64,000 nt of DNA from Vitellaria paradoxa (GCA_019916065.1 CM034236.1:18304805-18368804), one strand, 5' to 3'. Positions 39,301 through 53,593 are shown, numbered from the stretch's first letter. Made by a program: numbers and translations. Notes: a model not told the origin generated them from the letters alone.

Positions 39301-42300
39301 TGACTATGGAACATATCTTCAAGCCAACTTAAGGAGGAGTGTTGGAAAACCTGCTTGTATTTTTACCAAATATCGAAAGATATTTTTTTGCTTGTAAATA
39401 TAAAATAAGTCAACTCTCTAAATTAGGCTAATTGTTAGGCTGATAGTTAGGACTAATTCTTAGGCTGATCGTTAGTCTAGTTGCTAGTTTCCCATTCGTG
39501 TATAGCATCTCTTATAAGAGAATTATAAAGTTTCGATTCAATTTTCAAAATACTAAATTCATGTACTTTCTATATTGAGATACTAGTCCGTTAGGAGAAA
39601 TAACCTACCGACGAGTCCCAAATAGCTTTAGAGGTGCTATATAAGGCAACAATATACAAAACCAAAGGCTCCAACCTATACCACAATCAGCTAATAATAA
39701 CAGCATCAATAGGATACCACTTGGAATATGTAGGAGATTGAGATTCTAGAGGGAGATTAGTAATAAAGTGATCCATCTGGTGGCCAATGAGAAACACTCG
39801 AACAATAGGAGACCAAGTTAATAATTAACACGACTTAATTTCTCACGAGAAATTAACTTTGGAAAACTATCAACGGGCACAACAAGCACAAGGGAAGATG
39901 AATGGACAAGAATAGTCTACATCAAAAGTAGTCTTAATAAACCATCAAAAAGAAAAAAGTAGTCTTAAATTCTTAATAGCACCGGGGTCAACAGCCATTG
40001 GAAGGAACCCAGCACTAACAATTAATGAGAAATACTAAAAAAGCAGCAATAAATGGCTAGATGAAAAAGCTCCCTGATGTGAAGAACATACAAGTGGCAA
40101 GCGTAGACATCCAAGAGGATCGAACAAACAAGAATAGTGGGCAAGGCTATAAGGTAACCCCAACCAACCAAGAAGCCAAGTCAAAGAAACTTAAGTAGAA
40201 GAGCAGCAACAAACTACCAAAAAAAAACCCTAATTGAGAGTTGGCAACAAACCGAGAATAGCGAACAACCTAAGTTCACATCAGGCTAGCAATGAGCAAG
40301 CAAGCAAGGCAACCAAATATGTGAGGAGGACCCTCACATCCAGGAGACCATGATAAGAGAAAGCTGGAGCAAACTAGCAGCACACATGCCCAGACACACC
40401 ATGAAGAAGGCCAAAAGAGACATCCATGCATTATAACGATGACGGTGCGTATGACAAAGAGAAAGGCTGGAATTTTAGGAAGGTGTCACCTGAAGATTGC
40501 AAAGGGGCTGGTTATGTCGGTTTTGTCAAGGGTTCCCGAAGAAGGGTGGAATGAACTAGCAATGGCGGTAGTTAGGGTTTGAACCCTTTCACTTCTCTTT
40601 TTTTACTTTTTACTTTTTTGGAAATTCTTGGATAAAAAATGCTCCGATACCAAGTTGAGAAAAATGAGAGATTAGGTGAGATTAATTTTCTTCGTTCTTC
40701 TCCCTACAATTGTATTTATAATTAAGGGGTTACAATCGTGTTGAAATAGTTTGATATATATTATTGAGCCTATTTCCTAACAGTTTAATCGTTTAGGACA
40801 ACTGGTAATTTAACATGATATCAGAGCTCTAGTTTCAGGAGATCCTAAGTTGAATCTTATTATTCCCCATTTATTGTTGTGCGCTTTGTTTGCTTATGTT
40901 GATACACCTTGTTTGATTTGGTTTGCTTATCTCTGTTTCACGTGCAAATTGGGGTTGCACGTAAGGAGGAGCGTTGAAATAAGTTGGTAAGAGGAAGCGT
41001 TGAAATAAGTTGGTATACATTGTTGGACCTAGTCCCTAACAACTTAAGATTTTGAGACAATTGGTAACTTAACAAACCGAAAAGGAAACAAAATATTAAA
41101 CCAAAAATAAAACCTATTAATATCCTCCTAAAATAATTATAATATCTTAAATATTCTAACAATGAATGTAGTGAATCAACAAATCAGCCTCTTACTCTTT
41201 ATCTATGGACATGCATCTCAAATTTGGAATAAATTTATCCTACACAACAAGTTTATCAACAGTGACTATAACAAAATCTACCCAAGCAACTTAGTGGCTA
41301 AATAGCCTTCCAAAGAGAATGAAAAGGCCTTTTTCCAGTCACAACCGTGGAAACCACACAAGTCAATGTACCACTCTTCGTGGCCTTTCACTTTAAATCA
41401 GGCCAAAGTAGCAAACATTGTTCTGGCCAGTGTGACCGCTAATTCTTCACCCCCTGTTTAAAGTGGAGTTATCAAACTAATCCACCCTGCAATTTCCTCA
41501 AACAATCTGCTAGAAGGCCTCCTCTTGTCCATGAAAATCGTATACACATCTCTAAGCCTTTGAACAAAAACTTGTCACTCAAGATACAATCTAAAAATAT
41601 TTTTTTCTTAATAACCTGAATTATAGGGTTTATCGTTGCTGAGAAGTTCTGAGTTTGAAGGATTAAGCTTAAAAGCCAACTAAAGACATAAATATTTATT
41701 TAAAAAAAAAATGGCAAAGAATGAGGTGCAACTTTCTATTTCTTCATTCATTCAAGTTGCTTCTACATTTTTGTAACCAATAAAATGTTGAACAGAAGTA
41801 GCATAGTAATAGTACCTCTTAGATCTAAAATTTTCTACAGATATGTTAGCTAATAGACATGCACAAGTGGTGCACGTTTCTTACTCGTCAAAACAAGAAC
41901 AACAAATGCAATAACATGAATAATAGTGACAATATCAACTGATTTTGCAACAACCAATAGAACTACAAGGATTCCACATGACAAACAAAAGCAAACTACA
42001 ATTTACTAAGAATATCATAAAATTGTCAACTACGAGTAACTATGTATAAAAAAAATGCACAGTGCTCTTAATTACCTAAGGAACAAGCCAGAGCAATGCC
42101 CACCATGCCACCTCCTACAATAGCAATGTCATATTGGGGAACATTATTTGTTAAAGCTTGCTTGTCCCCCAACTCCTATAAAATTTGAAGAACATTCTTT
42201 ACTAATCAACTAAACAAAAGCTGCTATCATATTACTAGTGAATTCAAATCTTGCATTTTGAAATAATAAATAACATTGACCAAAACATAAACGGTGCATA

Positions 42301-45300
42301 AGAAAATATGTTGATCTTGTTAAAAGTGAGATTTAAAAACAAAGACCCATAAAGTAAGACAAATAAATTTCATTAATTTGCACAAAGAGAGCAAAAGAGA
42401 TTTATATTTCTAGAAATCCATTATATATAGTGGGAACGCATAATGAAGTACAGTAACGGTATAATACGTTAGAGAAGATATTTCCCAATTGAACTCTTCC
42501 ATAGCTCATCAAGCAATTAAGTAGCGAAAAAACTATCCATTACTATTACGAGCTTAAATTGTGCTTTTTTTTGTTGGGGGGGGGGGGGGTTCTTTTTTTA
42601 TAACCCAGGAAATCATCACCCAGCAAAAAATCTTGGCCTACTAGGTGTAAACCCTGGTGCTGAAATTCTCCCACCCGCATAGCCAAATGAAACAGGGCTC
42701 TGGTCCTGGGTGCCTTAAGGAGTAACAAGCTAACAGTAGCAAGTGAGAATTGAACTTGAAACTTAGCACTTAAACCTCCATTCACCAACCACTTGAGCTG
42801 CCCACAGGACTTCAAGCTGAGATTTTTAAGTAAGCAAGAACTCTCACTCAATAATCTGAAAGAAATAGGTAAACCCAACACAACACTTATGCAGCAAGGA
42901 CATTGTCAAAATATTGCAACTTTTGTTATCAAACAAGATTTGAAAGAAAGACTCGACTCCTTGGGATAGCCACCATGTATATTTATAATCGTAGAATATG
43001 TACAACCTAGAAAAATATACAAATAATCAAATCGTATGCTAATAAGGAAAAGAATCAATTTAACGTATTTCCATATTTACATGATCTCGTATCTCTAACA
43101 CTATCCCTCAAGTTGGAGTATATATATCACTAGTAATAACCCGTGCCTACGGCATTCTAAATAAAATTAGTATTAAGTTTCCTATATAATTGAAACTTTG
43201 AACACAAAGTTTAAAATATAAAAATGATCTCAATTGTTGAATGAAAGAAAAAATAATTCTTAGCCGTTACATCTTAGTTTGTGAGAGGAACATTTTTCAA
43301 AAATCATCATATTTTATTATATAGATATATTTCAAACTTGTTACAAATATATTTGACTCGAGATTCTCCAAGAGTCTTAGTGAACAAATCAACAAACTGG
43401 TTTTAGACTTAACACAACTAATTTTAATGGTATTCTACGTGATCTTCTCTTAGACAAAATGGCAATCCACTCTAATGTGTTTGGTTTTTTCATAGAATAC
43501 TGGATTGGAAACAATATAGATTGTCAGCTTGATTATTGCATACTAGATCCATAGGATGTGAATAGTGAAATTCCAATTCTTTCATCACCTGTTGTTGTAT
43601 ACAAACCATGGTTCAAAGTCGCGGTCACGGTCGCCGTATTGACCTGAGAAATTTCAATGTGGTTGCGACACCACAACGCAGCGCGTTATTGAGTGATAGG
43701 CAACTTTTAGCTTTTTTTAACTTAAAAAAATTGAAACAATAATGAAAATTTTCTAAAATTTCTAATTAACAAAATTAATGTATTATTACATAACCAAATA
43801 TAAAGTAGTTATTTTATTAAATCCAAGAGAAACTACTTATAACATACAAACGAACTAATTCTATGCTTTCATTATTGATAAATCATATATGAAATTTAAA
43901 AACTTATATTTTCATAATTTGTCTTATCAAAAATAATTATAAAAATTATTGAATAATAGTGTACTTTTTTTTTAATCAGCTATTTAATAATAGTGTAACA
44001 TTTTTTTATTGAATGAATGGCAATGGAGAGCTATGTGTCTCTCTCTAAAACTCTCACTCTAGATTCCAAAATCTAATTTCCCTCCCGCCCATCCTTGAAG
44101 CTTGCGTCCATGGCTGATTAAGTAGCAAAAGAGCAACCTACAAGAGGTTTTCAGGTAAGGAAACCTGAGGAAGGCGATTAACAAGTCTATTTCATCTAAG
44201 AAATCTAGATTTTGTCAAGCAATGATGGCTAACACTGTTAAAAAGAATCTAAAAGGGGTTCTAATGCTGAGTGCTTTGCCGATGATGCAGTGCTTGTGTA
44301 ATCATCTAAGGATCTGATTTCAAACAAAAGGAATGCTTCTGAGCTCTACAATGTTGATATCACTGAGGATGTAATAGCTTCTAAGTTTGCTAGCCAGAGA
44401 AGTGTGCAGGAGAAGTTGAAAGTAAAGAAGACCACGATAGAAGAGGTGGAGATTACTGTTGAAAGGAATGTACAAATTCTAAATTGGTGCGTGGATCGAG
44501 CTGAACAAGCACTAATGGAGCATGATTTTGAAGGAAATGATGATTCAAATGTTGAGAATGTACCTGATCTAAGATCTGGGCCTTTAGACTCTCTGGGGTT
44601 CGATTCTTCTCAGGTACCTGGAGCTGCCCCTCATGTTCTGGCCTAGCTAAAGAGGTAGTCTTAGGCAGAAGAGGTTCATGAAGAAGATTTGCAAAATGTT
44701 CTCGTAGTTCACGTTGGTACATCATGAGCAAAGAAAGCTAGGGCTTCTCCTAAGCAAAAACAATTGTTCGATTTGCTCAAAGAGGAGGAGCAGAGCCTAA
44801 AGCTAAAGTACACTGAGCCATCAATGGAGAATTAGACGTTGGTAATCAAACCACCAGTAGAAGTTTTCAAGATTGGAGCACCTCAGTGGGAAACATCCTT
44901 AGCTGGACTACTTCTTGACAAAAAGCATCCTTATTCAGTGATTGATGCTCAGGTGAGGAAACTTTGGGAGAAGATGGGGCTTTTAGAGGTTCTTTCATTT
45001 TCAATGACTTCTATCTGTTTAAGTTCAAAACTGAGGAGAGTGAATCTGTGTTGAAGGGAGGACCATGGCATATTGTGAGCCAGCCTCCGTTCCTTCAAAA
45101 TTAAACCCAGGGATATCTTGTGACAAGTATGAGATTACAACTACTTCAATTCGGATTAACCTGTACAATATCCCTTTAGAGCTGTGGTTAGGATTAGCTC
45201 TGAGCTATGTTGCTAGTGCAATAGGCAAGCCCATTAAAACAAATCCTTTGACAGCATCAAGGAAGAGGATAAGTTACCCTAGAGTTTGCGTTGAAATTTA

Positions 45301-48300
45301 TCTTGATTCTACTTTTCCTAATAAATTTGAACTCTCTTTGGAAGATGGTTCATCTATAGAGATATTTGTTAAGTATGGGTGGATTTTAGGAACTTGAAAG
45401 AATTGTAAAATCTACGGACATCACTCTAGCAATCGCAAAAAATTCATCTTCTGGTGCTACTAAAAGCAGCAATGCGTTCCAAAGGCTTGGAAGCATTCAA
45501 ACTGTGAAGAGAAAGACAATGAAGAAAAAGATGCTAGTGGAGTATGGCTAATAGTCCAAAATAAAAGGAAGAACACTAGTATAAATGTAGAGGGGAAGAA
45601 CAATAGTGACTCAGGTCAAGACTCAGCCCAGTGTGCTATGAGAAAAGGGGAGGTCACCAATAAAAGAGGATAGAAATATCTTCAATGTCCTGACTCAACA
45701 AGATGAGGAAGCTAAGCAAGGAAGCAAGCATAACTCAGATTCAAAGAAGGAAGATTCTGAAAAACTGGATGGGTAGAAAGATATTTTAGTTAAGGAACGA
45801 TCTATAATTGTAATGCTTGATGATATAGGTTCATTTCTTAGGAAACCTGGTAAGGCTCCTCAGGTTTGTGATGTAAAGCAAGTTCCCCCAGCTGCTGGTA
45901 TTAAAATAAGAAGCTCAGGCAAGCTGCTACCCCTTTCTATGATTAGTTTAGTAGCTTGGAATATTAGAGGGCTTAATAGCCGCTCCAAATGTAAAGAATT
46001 TTATATGCACGAGGATGCATGAGTACATTGAGCCAACAAATCAACTTTACAAGAAATTGAGTGATCATTTTCTAAAATTTTTAAAATATTGCACAATCTA
46101 GAGTTTCAAGCAAGCCAAATTCTACTATTCTCACAAGTAGCATTGTTACCAATAAATTTCCATTCAACTAGGAATTTCCTTCAAACATTAGTACTTTTGT
46201 TTATTTACTTTTGTTTATTTCGACTCTGGTCTCCAGAATACCTAAGCAAAACACATTATATAGCTTCACAAAAGATAAAATTCTTTACATTTGGAGGGGC
46301 TATTAAGCCCTCCAATATTCCAAGCTACTAAAGTAATCATAGAAAAGGGTAGGGGGCTTGCCTGGGCTCCTTATTTTAATACCAGCAACTGGGGGAGCCT
46401 GCTTTACATCACAAACCCGAGAAGCCATACCAGGTTTCCTAAGAAATGAACTTACATCATCAAGTATTACAGTTCCTGATCATTCCTTAACTGCAACATC
46501 TTTCTTCCCATCCAGTTTCCCAGAATCTTTCTTCTTTAAATCTGAGTTACGCTTGCTTCCTTGCTTAGTTTGCTCCTCCTGTTGAGTCAGGAAATTGAAG
46601 ATATTTCTATTCTCTTTCACTGGTGACCCCTTTTTTCTCTTAGCACTCTGAGCTGAGTCTTGACCTAAGCCACTATTGTTCTTCCCCTATGCATTTACAC
46701 CAGTCTTCTTTCTCTTATTCTAGACTGTTAGCCACTCTCCACCAGCATCCTTTTCTTCATTGCCTTTCTCTTCGCAGTCAGAATCCTCTTGAGCTTTGGA
46801 ATGCATTGTTGCTTTGTCGTAGCACTAGAAGATGACTTTTGCAACTACTAGAGTGATATTCGTAGATTTTACAATTCTTGCAAGTTCCTAGAATCCACCC
46901 ATACTCAACAAATATCTCCCTAGATAAACCATCTTCCAAAGAGAGTTCAAATTTACAACAAAAAGTAGAATCAGGATAAATTTCAACACAAACTCTGGCG
47001 TGACTTCCTTTTCCCTAATGCTATCAAAGGATCTATCTTAATGGGCTTGCCTATTGCACTAACAACGTAGCTCAAAGCAAATCCTGACCACAGCTCTAAA
47101 GGGACATTGTACAAGTTAATCCAAATTGGAATAGTTGTACTCTCATACTTGTCAAAAGACATCCCTTGGTGCCAACTTTGAAGGAACAGAGGTCGGCCCG
47201 CAATATGCCATGGTCCTCATTTTAACATAGATTCACTCTCCTCCTTAGTTTTGAGCTTAAACATATAGAAGTCATTGAAACATGAAAGAAACTCTAAAAG
47301 CCCCATTTTCCTCCAAAGTTTCCTTACCTGAGCATCAATTACTAAATAAGGAAGCCTTTTTCAAGAAGTAGACCAGCTAAGGATGTTTCTTGCCAAAGTG
47401 TTCCAATCTTGAAAACTTCTGCTGGAAGTTTGACTACCAGCTTCTGATTCTCCATTGATGGCTCAATGTACTTTAGGTTCAGGATCTACTCCTCCTCTTT
47501 GAGTAAATCAGAGCATTTTTTCCACTTGGGAGAAGCCCTAGCTTCCTCTCCTCCTGATGGACCAGCATGAACTTCCAGAGCATTTTGCAAATCTTCTTCA
47601 TGAACCTCGTCTACCCAAGACCTTATCTTCAGCAGGTCTAGAACATGGGGGCAGCTTCAAGTACCTTAGAAGAATCGAACCCCGAAGAATCTAAAGCCCA
47701 GATCTTAGATCAGGTACATTCCTAACACTTGAATCATCATTTCCTTCAAAATCATGCTCCATCAGTGCTTGTTCAACTCGATCCAAGCACCAATTTAAAA
47801 TTTGTACGTTCCTTTCAACATTAATCTCCACCTCTTCTATCGTGTTCTCCTTTACTTCAACTTCTCCTGCACACTTCTCTAGGCTAGCAAACTATAGGCT
47901 ATTACACCCTCAGTGACATCAACATCTTAGAGCTTAGAAGCATCCCTTTTATTTGAAACCAAATCCTTAGATAATTACACAAGCACTACATCATCCGCGG
48001 AGCACTCAGCATTAAAACCCCCTTTCAGATTCTTTTAAGTGGTGTTAGCCATCATAGCTTTACTAAATCTAGATATCTCAGATGAAGTAGACTAGTAAAT
48101 CTCTCAGGTTTCCTTACCTGAAAACCCCTTGTGGATCGCTTCTTTGGCTACCCAATCATCTATGGAAGCAAGCTCCAAAAGCGGATTAAAAAATTAAATT
48201 TTGAAATCTAGAGAGAAAAAGTTTTAGAGAGAGAGAGACTCATCTCTCCATTGCCATTCCTTCAATAAAAAAATATTATACTATTATTAAATAGCTAATT

Positions 48301-51300
48301 GAAAAAAAAAATGGTACACTATTATTCAATAATTTTATAATTATTTTTGATAAAACAAATTATGAAAATATAAATTTCTAATATTCATGTATGGTTCATC
48401 AATAATGGAGGAAGGCATAAAATTACTTCCTTGGCATAAAATTACTTCCTTCGCATGTTATAAGTAGTTCCTTTTAAGTTTAATAAAATATTTATCATAT
48501 ATCTGGTTATATAATACATTAATTTTATTAATTAGAATTTTTGTCATTATTGTTTTGAAATTTTCAAGTTAAACACTAAAAGTTGAGTATTGCCCTATGC
48601 CGCGCTGCAACCGCATCGAAATTTCTCGAGCCGATACTACAACTGCAACTGCGACTAAGACTTTGAACCATGGTGAGAGAGTAATCCCTTAATAAATCTA
48701 ACCACCTCAATACCCAAAAGATGCTTTCTTAGCCCCAAATCCTTAGCGTTAAACTTACTTTAAAAGAATGACTTCAAATCAATGATACCTTGTATATCAT
48801 ATCCTATGATAACGATATCATTTACATATACCAAAAGTCATATCCTTCTATGAGTGGATTGACAATAAAATACAAAATGATCAACTCCACATCGAGTCAA
48901 ACCAAACTCCACAGCTATAGCGTTGAAAATGCCAAACCATGCCCGAGGACATTGTCTTATGCAAATATAATGATTTCTTAAGCATGCAAACTAACCCAAC
49001 CCCCCCACCCCCAAAAGCAATAAACAAAAGAGATTGCTCTATGTAAACTTCTTCCTCCAAATTACTACGTAGAAATACATTCTCGACACCAAGTTAGTGA
49101 AAAGGCTAACGATGGATGGTGGCCAAAAAGAAAAGGAGATGAATAGAGATGATCTTAGCAGTAAGAGAAAAAGTCTCATGTAATATCTGCTCGAAGGGTG
49201 GACACTTGTTTTCTTTAGTAGTATGCCAACTAGAATGAGAAAGAGTTTCATACACAAAGTTAGGAACAAATATAAAAGATAGAGAGAAACAAAGGCATGA
49301 TAGAAGATGGTTAGAAATAGGTGAGAAATACATGTACATTTACCTTTCAAGATTATAAAAGGTTCTATAGACTCAGGAGAAGGTGATGGAGCAACAAATG
49401 CCTCTAGAGGCGCAACTATGTGATTTTGTAAACCTGCAAATCAGGACGACAAATGCAGTTGGAAGTGTACTATTGCAGCAACAAGGGAGACTCTCATTAA
49501 GGAATGATAAAGGCTAAGATTGAGAGAAGAATGGATTAGATTCAAAAGAATATGACATCAATAAACACAAAATATCAATTAAGAGATGGATTATTAAGTA
49601 GTGAAATCCTAATTTAGAGATGACACAACTTGGACTCTAAACGTCTTAATAAACCAAATGAAATGGTTATAAATCCCCATTATTAATTCTAGGGAAGAAA
49701 GAAAGCATGGTGATACTTTCCAAATTGTTAGAACTTACAATTTAAAGATAGTCGAAGTAGGGAAGAAGGTCACTGAACAATTTAGCTGCTTAGTAAGCTT
49801 AATGATAGGCATGAAATTAAATGAAGTGATGGCACATATATGAGAGAGAATAAAGGTAAAGTAGAAAAAAATTTGGATTATACCAATTACCTCAACTGGT
49901 TTAATTGAACTATTAGATGTAATCATATGAGAAAAAGTAGGTAAGCATTCATAGTTACAGAACAATTTGTGTATTCCAGTCATATGGCAGAGAAGAGGCA
50001 AGTATTGAAGGTTTGAGAACAATTTGGGTGTTCCAATCACATGGTCTGAAGCACCAAGAACAAGCATTCAAGGTGCAAGGGTCATGTAAATAAACAATCA
50101 ACAAGATTTACCTTGAAGTGCAAAAGAGTAAATAAGAAGAGATGCCTAATGAGCAATCTAATACTCGTGGAACTTAAAATACTCCTTGCTAGATATAGGC
50201 TCCGTTTGATAACTTGGAAACAATTGACTTCTTTAAGCTGCGTATACTCTTACATGATTTTTTGTTATTAAAATTTAAATTTTTTTTATTTGGAATGTTT
50301 TAGGCTCTTTTATTCACATTCTCAAAAAATAATAAAAATAACAAAATTCACTTACTGGTGAAAAATAATAATTATTTATTTAAAATTAAGTCAATTTTTC
50401 ACCCCCGACATGGATTTTCATATTTTCTAAGTACTTTTTTCATTTTTTTAAATATAAAATAGTCTACCAAAAAGCCGCCAAACAAACAAAGAAAATCAAA
50501 TTTTATCAAAACAAAGCCATATAAAACTAAAAAGTTACCACAATCTTTTTATTTTTATGCAAAAAGTCACGATTACCAAATGAATCCATAGTCACTAGTT
50601 TAGATGAAAAAGTCTCACCATAATTAGGTCCATCTGTAGTAGCATCGTCTTAAAGGTTGTTGCATGTGTCATATGAGCAGGGGCTTTCCATGTAATTTTC
50701 AGCATTTCTTACGAAAATATCCAATCTTTCCACAAAATGTGCACTAAGGCCGAGATCCTTTCCCCTACTAGTCTCATATTTACTAAGAGGATCACGCCAA
50801 CCAAAAGCTCTAAACTAACTAACAAATATAGAACGAGTTGACTTAGGCTCAACAAAAGAAGAATTTTGAAAAGCAACAATTAAAGCTCGAGAATGTATCT
50901 CTACAAATGAAGGAAAGCTCCCCCTACTATCTAAGCCTTAACAAGTTCAAGCTCTTGAGCACGACCAACAGGAAACTTAAGAACTACCATTTGTTCTCAT
51001 TGTTTCTGCATCTCAACAATATTTGCTAACAATGGTTGAAGAGACATTAATTCCTCCTACATCATCTTCCATATAATAAAATATCGAGTAAGATTTCTAC
51101 TAGAGTGTTTTGAACTTGAAGAATTTATTGGATATATTATAAATGCAACTAAGATCACTGGAGACATCATCAGCTCTGGTAAAATCTCCGGCAAGGTGGC
51201 TTTGTCGGCTCATTGAGGTCTTTGGCAAGGTGCCTTCATCGGCAACAGGTTGTTCAATCAAGATGAGAATAGAACAATTGATTGTCTTCACTTCCTTTTA

Positions 51301-53560
51301 GCGAACAATAGGGACTTTGGGAATGAAGATTAGGACTTCAGACAATAAGGGTTGAACAAGTTCGATTGGTGAAGATCGATTGTAAACAGTAGTTCTAAGC
51401 TTTTGGAATAAGGAATAAATTGCCAATTTTCTTTATACAGACACAAGATTATGACAACTAGGGTTTATTGATGAAGACATAGGCTGCGTTTGGTGTACTA
51501 AAAAGTGAGATAAAATGTGATTTGGGAAAACTTTTTTGCGGTTGATGCACACAGTTCAAACCGTGTTTTTCGGAATTGAATAGTAAGATTTCGTTCCAAC
51601 GGACTAGATTTCTGTTTGGACGGATTCAAAATTTTAGACAATCATGACTTCTTTACACTACAATCCGTCCAAACGGATTGTAGAAACCGTTTGGACGAAA
51701 GTTAGCCACGCGACTCCGTCGGAACAGTTTCTACAATCCGTCGGAGCAGTTTTAAAAATGTCACAAAAAATAGTCAAAGTGGGTGTCATTTGGTAGCTTG
51801 GGAATCCATGGTGAGAATGGCGAAAAAATTTTTGCTATTTGATTAACCGAATGCTAGTTATCGACTTTTTTTGGGAAAGATATTGAACGTTTTTTGAATT
51901 TTAAGAAAGCGGGAATGTGTAAAATTTTATAAAGATTTTCAGAGATTTTCAAAGATTTTTTGTGCACCAAACGCAGCCATAATAACCTTAAAAAAAGAGT
52001 AATGACAAAGACAAAGGTTTTCAATCTTTATTTTGATACCATCTTCTAAAACTAGGTTTGAATGAAATGCTTGATTCCCTTAGGGTACTCACTGTGTATA
52101 TTTATATATGTAGAATATGTACAAATTAGGAAACTATACAAAGGATCAAATCCTATACTAATATGGAAAAAATCAATCTAACCTATGTCAATATTTACAT
52201 GATCTCATATATCTAACAATTTTATTAAACAATCCCAAAGAGTTTCAAAATTTTCATAAAAAATTCTCTAGCCACATTGGTCTTTGGATACTTTCATAGC
52301 TTTAGGATCCGTTTGGGAATATTAGCGGCTAATAGCTTTCTGTCTTTTTTAGAAATAACCATAATTACCCTCCTCCATTTTTAGGTTCTTTCAAATTATA
52401 AAGGGCAAATATGCCAAATTAACAAAAAAAGCTAAAAAGTTAGTAGCCAAAAGTTAGCTGTTTTTCCATCCCAAAAGCGCCAAAAAAAAAAAAAAATGCT
52501 AACTTTTTAGTAGTCAACTAAAAAGCTAGTAGCCCAAAGCTAACTTTTTTTGTTCCCAAACTCACCCTTAAATAGAGTTCAAAAAAATTCAAGTTCCAAA
52601 AGGAATGACTCTAAAATTTAAAAACCAAAGATTGAGTTCCATACAACACATCCAAAACCATTACTAAAAAGCTAGTAGCCCAAACCTAGCTTTTTTTGTT
52701 CCCAAACTCACCCTTAAATAGAGTTTAAAAAAATTCAAGTTCCAAAAGGAATGACTCTAAAATTTAAAAACCAAAGATTGGGTTCCATACAACACATCCA
52801 AAAGCCAAAGGGCGTCATAGTGCATAAGAACCCTACGTATGTGCGATCTAAGAAGATGCAATTTACACAATTTTATCCCAATAACTAGAGATCTATTCTC
52901 AATTATTGAATCTGTGACTTCTAAGTCACAAAGAAGCAATCTTACCATTGCGCCAAGGTTTTTATTCTCATATGCATACTCATGTCTCGTTTCGGAAGGA
53001 AAGATTTGCAAATTTAAGGGCTGAAGTTTTGGTCTAAAACAATCTATCTTTAATTATTGTGCATAACTTAGAAGATAAAACATATTCTAAGCCCCAGTAC
53101 TTTGGCATTCTTTCTTCACCTAATGTGCGATTTTATAAAATTTATATCCGGGCCTCACCAGAAAGCAGGTTTATCTGTAATCATGCAACAAAGAAGACAT
53201 CTAACCATGGCAACTAGAACTGAATATTTTCAGTCACCTACACTGTCATAATGTAATATATTATGACATCAATTCCCAAAAAAAAGACCATGGGGGTAAA
53301 TAAGACCAACATCCACTCAAGATTAAATAGAACATAGAGAATGACAAGCCGTGCGGGGTTAATAGGAATTACTTTGCTAGTTTGCGAACCAGATAGTTCT
53401 GCCGCTGTATCATTACAAAACATTTTCCTCGCGACTCTGAAACTATAGGCATTTGAAGCAAGTCTTCTTGTGATCACCCTTTCGTTAGACAAAAGACATT
53501 AGATAATAATTAAAAGTTAATCAAGAATTTTATAATATAAAAAAATTAAAAAAAAAAGAA

Positions 53561-53593
<33 letters not shown>

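Larger units (their letters stand above)
34195..39547 (+). mobile_element. Ty1/copia element B, 5'-deleted, inside copia A
   Basis: Protease region 34198-34680 with [12 protein letters not shown] (normal DSGA changed to DSSA). Pre-integrase finger 34690-34860 ([19 protein letters not shown]). Integrase 34870-35590 ([48 protein letters not shown]). RT 36140-36870 ([42 protein letters not shown] in place of YVDD). The RT end and RNase H continue at 38536-39290 after a 1.67-kb insertion ([27 protein letters not shown]). A purine tract AAGGAGGAG precedes the 3' LTR at 39340. The 5' LTR and gag are absent. Confidence 0.85.
30719..41161 (-). mobile_element. Ty1/copia element A with nested insertions (COQ6 intron 3)
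   Basis: LTRs of ~170 bp at both ends (30719-30889 and 40655-41161, the latter carrying a TRIM). Both begin TGTTAGAATATT on the minus strand. A primer site TGGTATCGGAGC (40652-40641) follows the 5' LTR. Gag remnant at about 39790-39548. Zinc-knuckle/protease region 34190-33690. Integrase 33430-32500 ([14 protein letters not shown]). RT 32080-31690, where the YVDD box reads YADE. RNase H region to 30890. Many stops. Copia B occupies 34195-39547 within it, and part of the gag between the two halves is missing. Confidence 0.82.
43607..48671. repeat. 5.06-kb inverted repeat carrying LINE ORF1 in both arms
   Basis: Left arm 43607 to ~46010 and right arm 48671 to ~46280 are inverted copies, with outer ends CCATGGTTCAAAGTC on both sides. 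Each arm runs from non-coding sequence through a LINE ORF1 to the start of ORF2. The ~270-bp centre is LINE ORF2 sequence continuing from the right arm. Identity looks like 85-90%. It lies within copia C in COQ6 intron 2. I found no clean target duplication. Confidence 0.85.
42923..52218 (-). mobile_element. Ty1/copia element C with large insertions (COQ6 intron 2)
   Basis: LTRs of ~177 bp at 42923-43100 and 52042-52218, both starting TGTTAGA on the minus strand. A primer site-like TGGTATCAAAAT lies at about 52041-52030 and a purine tract near 43101-43115. Gag zinc knuckle at about 50750-50650 ([16 protein letters not shown]). Protease region 50067-49735 (LGASDHVIG). RT 49380-48680 ([16 protein letters not shown]). 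RNase H 43600-43370 ([25 protein letters not shown]). An inverted-repeat element at 43607-48671 replaces or interrupts the RT-RNase H junction. Frameshifts and stops throughout. Confidence 0.8.

Noticed and set aside
43607..48671. Simple Mutator-like insertion with 9-bp target duplication
   Set aside because: The outer ends are inverted, but the flanks do not form a direct duplication and copia C coding sequence is missing at the junction, so a clean insertion cannot be claimed.
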